Positions 39,278 through 44,425 of a stretch of DNA of 44,425 bases are shown piece by piece. Below the pieces are notes generated by a model, which worked only from the letters and a program-made list of their open reading frames with translations, was not told the DNA's origin and made no database searches. Both the position numbers and the translations under genes were made by a program. Numbering within the stretch: the first letter of the stretch is position 1; each line of letters starts with the position of its first letter. Origin of the DNA: a virus. The DNA is taken from the IMG/VR virus record IMGVR_UViG_3300030045_000010, positions 1-44,425 of that record; one strand, 5' to 3'.

Positions 39278-40179
39278 AGCTTCTTCCCCCCTGGCAAATT
39301 CGCGGCGTTCGCCGCACGGAAAAAACACCACTGGCAGAACGGATTCGGCTTGCATGGGAACGTGGTGTCACTCATCATGGGCTTCACCTTCTTCTCCCAC
39401 CGATCGGCCAGCGCGCCCATCTCCTCGCGGCGGTACACCCTGCCCGAGGTCTCGATCTTTCCCTGGTCCAGGTACCCGAACACGGCGCGGACCTCGCGGG
39501 CGTCCGGGAACTTGAGGAACATGGCCAGGACGTAGAGGTCCTCCTCTTCCTTGTGGTCGTCGTAGATCCGACCGGTCTTCCAGTCGGTGACCTCGTAGAC
39601 GCCCGCCTTCACCCGCAGGCCCACGTCCAGCTTCATCCGCAGCCATGCGTTCTTGAACCAGTCGCCGTCGTCCCAGTTCTCCACGAACGCCCAGTCGCCC
39701 TCCACCACGACCTGCTTCTTTTGGGCGGCGTGGAGGTACTCCTTCAAGGGTTCGAGGTCGATGGGATTGGCCTTCTTGCCGTAGAGGGTCTTGTCCCCGG
39801 CCTTCTTGGCCTCGGCGACGGCGGTCTCCCAGGAGATCTCCTTCTTCACGAACTTCTCGCAGACGGAGTGGGCGAACGTGCCGCGGGCCATCGCCGGGGA
39901 GTCGGGTTCCTTGATCTTGGCGATGCGCTTGAGCGCCAGCGCCCGGGGGCACTTCTTGTAGTCCTTGTAGGCGGAGAGGCTCCAGGACTTCAGCCGGGAG
40001 AAGTTCATCTCCACGACCACATCGGCCAGAGAGCTTTGGGGCGTGGGCGCTCCCCGCTTCACCGCGCGCACCGGCTCCCGCTTCGGCACGACCTTCAGGG
40101 CCGGGGGCTTGTCAAGGGTGGCGAACTTCTTGGCCTCGGCCTTAAGGAGCGCGGAGGGGTTGAATTTCGGCTCTTTCAT
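39265..40179 (-). CDS. PD-(D/E)XK nuclease, Cas4/RecB-like
   Basis: A 304-residue exonuclease. The N-terminus is basic. The core has SWSLSAYKDYKKCPRALALK (N-terminal Cys motif), ARGTFAHSVCEKFV (His motif), MKLDVGLRV (Asp) and VYEVTDWKTGRIY (D.K of the PD-(D/E)XK site). The C-terminal CKPNPFCQWCFFR motif supplies further cysteines, so an iron-sulphur cluster as in Cas4/AddB is likely. It may process DNA ends with the VRR-NUC and SNF2 proteins. ATG at 40179 is coupled to the polymerase stop. Confidence 0.82.
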   Translation of the reverse strand: MKEPKFNPSALLKAEAKKFATLDKPPALKVVPKREPVRAVKRGAPTPQSSLADVVVEMNFSRLKSWSLSAYKDYKKCPRALALKRIAKIKEPDSPAMARGTFAHSVCEKFVKKEISWETAVAEAKKAGDKTLYGKKANPIDLEPLKEYLHAAQKKQVVVEGDWAFVENWDDGDWFKNAWLRMKLDVGLRVKAGVYEVTDWKTGRIYDDHKEEEDLYVLAMFLKFPDAREVRAVFGYLDQGKIETSGRVYRREEMGALADRWEKKVKPMMSDTTFPCKPNPFCQWCFFRAANAANLPGGKKLCRF

Positions 40180-42149
40180 GGTTCCCATTTTTCGATTTCC
40201 GCCCAGTTGGTTTCGCTCTTGGCGCCTTCGGAAGACATCGGGACCCGGAACCGCCCATCGTCGGAAGGCTCCTCCCCGAACTTGATCCCCACGGAGTCCA
40301 TCGCTTCCCGCAGGATGTTCATCTCGCGCGCGGCGTCCTTCGCCGGTGCGCAGATGTTGAGCTCGTCGTGGACCTGGATCAGGAACCGGGCAGATCCCTT
40401 CTTCTTGGCCCACTCGATCATCGCGCGCTTCGTGCAGTCGGCCGACGAACCCTGGATCAGGTCGTTGAGCGACTTGTACTCGAACGTCTGCCAGCGGCCC
40501 TCGTCCTTCTTCTCCACCGGCGGCTTGACCGGGTATTCCCGACCGCCCCAGGTGCGCAGGATCCCTCCGATCTTCATCAGGTGTTTGATCTCCTCGTCCA
40601 GCGACACGACGTCGGGCAGGGCCTTCTTCCAGGCGTTCTTGATCCGCTTGGCCTCCTCCACCGGGATGCCTAGCTTCTGGGCGAGCTTCGTGATCCCCAT
40701 CCCATACAGCATCCCGAAGTCCGTCGTCTTGACAGTTTCACGAGGAAGGTCTTGGCCGGTGATGTTTTGAATCTGATCGTGGACGAACACGTGGATGTCC
40801 GTCTTCTCGTTGGTGCGGTACTCGTTGGCGAGCAAACCGTCCTCGAAGTGCCCCAGGGCACGGTACTCCTGTTGGGAATAGTCGCGCTTCAGCCAAACCA
40901 TTCCCTCGTCGGGGAGCAGGAAGGCCCGCGCCAGAGGCAGGTGGATGAGCGAACGGAGGTGCGTAGGGTGGACGAACTTGTCCGGGCTCTTCGACTTTGG
41001 CTTCTCCCACTTCTGCGGGATGTTCTGGAAGTTCGGGGCCGAAGACATTCGCCCGGTGCCAGCGCCAGCATCACCGAACGCGCCTGCGCCCTTGACCTGG
41101 TTCCAGCTGGTGTGGATCCGGCCACCGGTGGCCTCGGCCATGTCGATCCAGTGCTCCAGGAACACGGCCATGAGCGTCTGCGCCCGGTTCCGGTACCCCA
41201 GCGTGCGGGCAATCTTCTGGTCGCGGAAGCATGTGGGTGGGAGGTTGTCCTTGGAGACCGACTTCTGCCCATCGGGGTGCGTCTTCGTCGGCTTGGTCAT
41301 CGTCCAGTGGGTGACGGCGTCGGCCTTCTCCAGCGCGGCCACGAGTTGCTGGTCGTTGTCGACCTCCAGCTCCGGGGCCTTGAGCGCCTTGCGCAGCCAA
41401 GCGTCGCAGACCTCGATCCCGCGCTTCAGGTCGGCGTGGGCCTTCTTCGCAGCGGGGAGATCCAGGCGGACACCGGCCCGCTCGTTCTCCAGGAGGATCG
41501 GCATGAGTTCGCGCTCGGTATCGTACGCCGGGCCCATGCCCCGCGCCTGGACCGAGGGCCAGAGCTTGGTGAACAACGCCTTGGTGCGCACCACGTCGCC
41601 GTCGGCGTACTTCCCCACGAGCCCACCGGGCGCGCGGCAGATGTAGGCCCCCCACTCGGGCTTCTTGAACTTGCGGCCCCAGTGGTTCGTCTTCGGCCAT
41701 GGGTATCCTCGTTGCATCTCGGGCACGTTGGCGAGGACCCACTCCTTCACCACGTCGCGCTCTTCGGGCTTCATGCCCAGGAGCCGCTCGGAGGCGGGCT
41801 TCAGCTTCAGGTCGAGGGAGTAGGGGTTGTTGAGGAAGAGGAGGAAGAGGGTGTCTTCCAGCCGATGCCAAGGGATCTCAGGCATCCCCATGTGGGTGGT
41901 GGCGACGTCGTAATCGAACTTTTGGCTATGCGCCAAAATCTGGTCGCCGGAATCCCACATCTCCTTGAGGGCGGCTTTGGCCTCGGCGAGTCCACAGTTA
42001 TTCCCTTCGGGGTGCCCGAAGGCGTAGTAGTGCGAGGTCCGCTTTCCAGGCTTCAGGATCGAGACGCCCACCGGTCGCGGCGGATACTCCGGACGCCGCT
42101 GTATCCCGATCGTCTCAAAATCGTAAGTCCAAACTCTGGGCTTTTTCAC
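40176..42149 (-). CDS. Family A DNA polymerase
   Basis: A 657-residue polymerase. The exonuclease domain starts at TYDFETIGIQ (D.E of ExoI), with LAHSQKFDYDV as ExoII. Polymerase motif A is KRDYSQQEYRALG (about residue 421), motif B KTTDFGMLYGMGIT (about 478) and motif C QVHDEL (about 596). It is the phage replicase, with 3'-5' proofreading. The 5'-nuclease domain of Pol I is missing. GTG at 42149 has GGAGGCGAAG upstream and overlaps the previous stop. Confidence 0.93.
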   Translation of the reverse strand: MKKPRVWTYDFETIGIQRRPEYPPRPVGVSILKPGKRTSHYYAFGHPEGNNCGLAEAKAALKEMWDSGDQILAHSQKFDYDVATTHMGMPEIPWHRLEDTLFLLFLNNPYSLDLKLKPASERLLGMKPEERDVVKEWVLANVPEMQRGYPWPKTNHWGRKFKKPEWGAYICRAPGGLVGKYADGDVVRTKALFTKLWPSVQARGMGPAYDTERELMPILLENERAGVRLDLPAAKKAHADLKRGIEVCDAWLRKALKAPELEVDNDQQLVAALEKADAVTHWTMTKPTKTHPDGQKSVSKDNLPPTCFRDQKIARTLGYRNRAQTLMAVFLEHWIDMAEATGGRIHTSWNQVKGAGAFGDAGAGTGRMSSAPNFQNIPQKWEKPKSKSPDKFVHPTHLRSLIHLPLARAFLLPDEGMVWLKRDYSQQEYRALGHFEDGLLANEYRTNEKTDIHVFVHDQIQNITGQDLPRETVKTTDFGMLYGMGITKLAQKLGIPVEEAKRIKNAWKKALPDVVSLDEEIKHLMKIGGILRTWGGREYPVKPPVEKKDEGRWQTFEYKSLNDLIQGSSADCTKRAMIEWAKKKGSARFLIQVHDELNICAPAKDAAREMNILREAMDSVGIKFGEEPSDDGRFRVPMSSEGAKSETNWAEIEKWEP

Positions 42150-42460
42150 TTCTTCGCCTCCGTGAACTCTGGGTGTGTGCAGGCCTTCACGACTTCGTTC
42201 ACCGCGTCGCCAAACCAGAGGTGCCGGGTGTTCCGCAAGTTCACCACGTCGGCGTCCATGGGGAATACCTCGATCGCCACCACGTCGCCGAGCACTTCCC
42301 ACTTGATGTTCTGCAGGACCTCCCAGGAGATCGCGGTCTCGTCCTTCGACTGCACCGCGATTCGGTCGGCGTACCTCCGAACCAAGTATCCCTTCGGTGT
42401 CGAGGCGAACAGCAGCTTGACGTCGAGAAGTCCCACGCTCGACCGCTCTTTCCAGTTCAC
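42146..42460 (-). CDS. Small protein before the polymerase (DUF7694-like)
   Basis: A 104-residue protein: IAVQSKDETAISWEVLQNIK, then DVVAIEVFPMDADVVNLRN and HLWFGDAVNE. This resembles a small phage family (DUF7694-like, with the pattern V.VEVYP....V......HLW). Function unknown; perhaps a polymerase cofactor, given that it is always close to DNA metabolism genes. GTG at 42460 has AAGGGGTGAGG upstream. Confidence 0.6.
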   Translation of the reverse strand: MNWKERSSVGLLDVKLLFASTPKGYLVRRYADRIAVQSKDETAISWEVLQNIKWEVLGDVVAIEVFPMDADVVNLRNTRHLWFGDAVNEVVKACTHPEFTEAKK

Positions 42461-42464
42461 GCCC

Positions 42465-43592
42465 TCACCCCTTGATGTTGATGATGGGCTTGATGTGCGC
42501 CACGACCTCGACGAGGTCCTTCTGTTGCTCCATCACCTTGAAAATGTCCTTGTAAGCGAACGGCGATTCGTCCAGGGTATCCTTGTCCACCTTGGCTACG
42601 ACGGCCACCATGCTTTCAGTGAACTGCTCCAGTGTGAGCGTTCGCTGGGCTTCCTTGCGGCCCAGGCACCGACCTGCCCCGTGGGAAGAGGACCAGAGCG
42701 CGTCTGGGTTCCCTTTGCCGCGCACGATGAACGAGCCGTCGCGCATGTTGCCGGGGATCACGCCCACCATGCCTGCTTCGGCGTGGGTGGCGCCCTTGCG
42801 GTGGATCCAAAGGCCTTCGCGCAGTTCCGCGTGGTTGTGGTTCCGGTTGATGAGGATCTCCCACTCGCCGGAAGCGGAGCCACCCTCGCGCGCGAACCCG
42901 GCAAGCACCGCCTCCACACGAACGGCGATCTGCCTGCGGTTCTCCAAGGCAAAGGCCAGGCAGAAAGCGAGGTCCTTGATGTAGTCGGAGCCGTCGTCCG
43001 AGTCGACGTGGAGTCCGAAGTGCCCCTCCTTCGCCTTGCCGGATCCGCTGGCCAGCCGCATGTAGTGGGATGCGGTCGCGTGGCCGATTCCGCGGGAACC
43101 GGAGTGGACGATGATCCACACCTTCCCCGTCTCGTCAGCGCCGATCTCGATGAAGTGGTTGCCGCCGCCAAGGGATCCGATCTGCCTGAGTCCGTCCCTG
43201 GAGAAGATCTCCTCCATACGGGCGGACCACGGCAAGAGCCCCGCGTGCTCCCAGGTGGTCGGTGCGTGGTTGTGGGAGAACCCGACGGGAACGGCTTGGT
43301 AGATCTCGTCGAAGATCCCCTTGGCGCACCACTCCACGGCGCCGCGATCGAAGCTCGTCGGCAAGGCGCACATGCCGCAGCCGATGTCGTAGCCCACCCA
43401 GGCAGGCACCACGAAGTCCTTGGTGGCCACCACCGCGCCGATGGGCAGGGAGTAGCCGAAGTGGGCGTCGGGCATAAGGGCACCCTGCACGGCGAAGTCC
43501 TGGAGCAGGGCGCTCTCGAACTGGTCGAGCGCGCCCTGCTCCAGGACTTCCGCGAAGATCTTGTACGGCTTTTCGGTGTTGATTCTCAACAT
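42465..43592 (-). CDS. rtcB: RtcB-type RNA ligase
   Basis: A 375-residue RNA ligase joining 2',3'-cyclic phosphate (or 3'-phosphate) ends to 5'-OH ends, using GTP and Mn. Conserved blocks: MPDAHFGYSLPIGAV, GYDIGCGMCALPT (metal-binding Asp and Cys72), SLGGGNHFIEI, HSGSRGIGH, NHNHAEL, HRKGATHAEAGMVGVIPGNM, and SSSHGAGRC (the guanylated His). It is complete, if shorter than many RtcBs (about 390-480). Phage RtcB can repair tRNAs cut by host anticodon nucleases. The CTTCAACC leader precedes the ATG. Confidence 0.94.
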   Translation of the reverse strand: MLRINTEKPYKIFAEVLEQGALDQFESALLQDFAVQGALMPDAHFGYSLPIGAVVATKDFVVPAWVGYDIGCGMCALPTSFDRGAVEWCAKGIFDEIYQAVPVGFSHNHAPTTWEHAGLLPWSARMEEIFSRDGLRQIGSLGGGNHFIEIGADETGKVWIIVHSGSRGIGHATASHYMRLASGSGKAKEGHFGLHVDSDDGSDYIKDLAFCLAFALENRRQIAVRVEAVLAGFAREGGSASGEWEILINRNHNHAELREGLWIHRKGATHAEAGMVGVIPGNMRDGSFIVRGKGNPDALWSSSHGAGRCLGRKEAQRTLTLEQFTESMVAVVAKVDKDTLDESPFAYKDIFKVMEQQKDLVEVVAHIKPIINIKG

Positions 43593-43626
43593 GGGTTTCT
43601 CGTTGTGGTTGAAGTGAACAAAGGAA

Positions 43627-43668
43627 CCCCGGCAGAACAGCTTACTCCGAAGAGGAGGTCTGCCGGGG
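43627..43668 (-). terminator. Rho-independent terminator between the 43715 gene and rtcB
   Basis: A perfect 10-bp stem (43668-43659 with 43636-43627) closes a 22-base loop and is followed by TTCCTTTGTT on the - strand. It ends or attenuates the transcript of the single-strand-binding-like gene before rtcB. No promoter was found between it and rtcB, so partial read-through is likely. Confidence 0.78.
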
Positions 43669-43714
43669 CCTGTGCCAGAGAGAAACGGGTCCTCCACTGG
43701 CCTGCTCGTGAGAA

Positions 43715-44425
43715 CTACTTCTTCTTGCCCGCCGCCACCGGAGCGGTGAAGCGCGCCGAACGCCCGGACGGAGCCGCCTGACGGCCCTTGGGCGCCGCGG
43801 CCTGGGCCTTCTGCTCCTCGCTCAGGGGCTCGTAGGGCACCACGAGAAGGTCGCGGGCTTCCGCACGCTTCTTCTCCAGCGCGTCCCACACGGCCTGGGT
43901 GAGCTTGGGCTTGAGGTCGCCGCCGTCGACGACCTGGAACGACTGGTCGAACACGGATGGGAGCCCGATCCGCGTGGTCACGCCCCAGATGGGGAGCGAC
44001 TGGCGGGCGATCCCGGCGACGAATCCCTTCCACACGGAGATGTTCGAGGGGGACACGGAGAACACCGCGATCTCGGCGTCGGCGATGGCCTTCGCCACGT
44101 CGGCCTCGTCCAGCACGGTGGCGGGGATCACGGCCAGGTCGCGCCGGTTCTTGCAGGCCTTGCCCTTGCCGTTGTCGGCCGACTTGAACTCGTTCCACTT
44201 GCAGCCGTGGCAGGTGGGGTTCACCGGCTCCTCGACGTTCGTGTGGGGCTTGAGGTTGTCCTCGAAGTCCTTGCCCACGGCCAGCTCGATCGCGAAGCAG
44301 TCGGGCGGGGCGACGTTGTCCGGGTCGTAGGCTCCGGCGTAGTAGGTGTTCTTCGCCGCGAACTCCAGGACGATCACGTCCACTTCGTTGTTGGGGAACT
44401 GCGTGCCGCCGTAGGTGAGCTTGCC
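43715..44425 (-). CDS. Single-strand DNA-binding-like protein (5' end beyond window)
   Basis: The open frame runs from the window edge (about 236 residues present). The N-terminal part (GKLTYGGTQFPNNEVDVIVL, YYAGAYDP) and the Cys-containing stretch (CHGCKWNEF, GKGKACKNRRDLAVI) are typical of a conserved phage protein often encoded beside replication genes and annotated as DNA-binding; this would fit an SSB-like role, but the family is not certain. A helical, Glu/Lys-rich C-terminus (DALEKKRAEARDLLVVPYE) ends in an Ala/Lys tail. Ends 47 bases before the terminator. Confidence 0.6.
   Translation of the reverse strand, partial: GKLTYGGTQFPNNEVDVIVLEFAAKNTYYAGAYDPDNVAPPDCFAIELAVGKDFEDNLKPHTNVEEPVNPTCHGCKWNEFKSADNGKGKACKNRRDLAVIPATVLDEADVAKAIADAEIAVFSVSPSNISVWKGFVAGIARQSLPIWGVTTRIGLPSVFDQSFQVVDGGDLKPKLTQAVWDALEKKRAEARDLLVVPYEPLSEEQKAQAAAPKGRQAAPSGRSARFTAPVAAGKKK

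Noticed and set aside
40752-43781. Open frame of 1009 codons on the + strand opposite the polymerase and rtcB
   Set aside because: Antisense shadow of two genes with complete catalytic motifs; composition is biased and no domain is visible.
1-44425. CRISPR array, insertion sequence, integrase or att site
   Set aside because: No spaced short repeats, transposase or recombinase motifs, or terminal inverted repeats were found; the repeats seen are explained by fibre modules and a gene junction duplication.

Overview
This window is part of a tailed-phage (or prophage) genome with a contractile tail (myovirus morphology). A sheath protein, a tail tube protein, a tape measure and a compact Pam3/Mu-like baseplate set are all present. 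The DNA is GC-rich (about 60-65% by eye). Genes are tightly packed, with many ATGA/GTGA stop-start overlaps. The host cannot be named from the sequence. A GH108 muramidase and several signal-peptide-like small proteins fit a Gram-negative host, but this is inference.

Layout. Positions 1-25369 are all on the + strand and form the virion and lysis block. In order: the end of a head gene; a terminator-like hairpin; a DUF2213 protease/scaffold fusion; a cement protein; a DUF2184-type major capsid protein; head-tail connection genes (DUF4054, HK97-gp10/GpG-like, neck terminator); sheath; tube; a tail assembly chaperone with a frameshift extension; the tape measure; baseplate genes (Dit-like, Pam3 gp18-like plug, hub, Gp138-like spike, gp25/gp46-like, baseplate J, DUF2612-like); three fibre genes; and a lysis cassette. 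The cassette holds a GH108 endolysin, several small membrane proteins and, unexpectedly, a patatin-like phospholipase. A strong terminator at 25424-25464 separates the two blocks.

Positions 25463-44425 are all on the - strand and carry DNA, RNA and nucleotide metabolism genes. These are a single-strand-binding-like protein (cut by the window edge), an RtcB RNA ligase, a family A DNA polymerase, a PD-(D/E)XK nuclease, a Lar-like zinc protein, a VRR-NUC nuclease, a SNF2 helicase, a DEDD exonuclease, a UDG-like protein, a primase-helicase, a C5 cytosine methyltransferase, a DnaJ-like protein, an HNH nuclease, ThyX and an ATP-dependent DNA ligase, plus small unknowns. One clear sigma70-type promoter (35815-35844) drives part of this block. 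A 390-base non-coding gap (34989-35376) holds a tRNA-like gene with a greatly enlarged anticodon loop and a run of hairpins.

Points that stand out: the tRNA-like gene with an expanded anticodon loop in the same genome as RtcB; the patatin-like phospholipase in the lysis cassette; paralogous secreted-like proteins placed in both the lysis and the replication block; a 41-bp direct repeat flanking the methyltransferase gene; a constant-spacing CTTCAACC leader before four starts; an internal start for a nested scaffold; and a frameshifted chaperone ORF.
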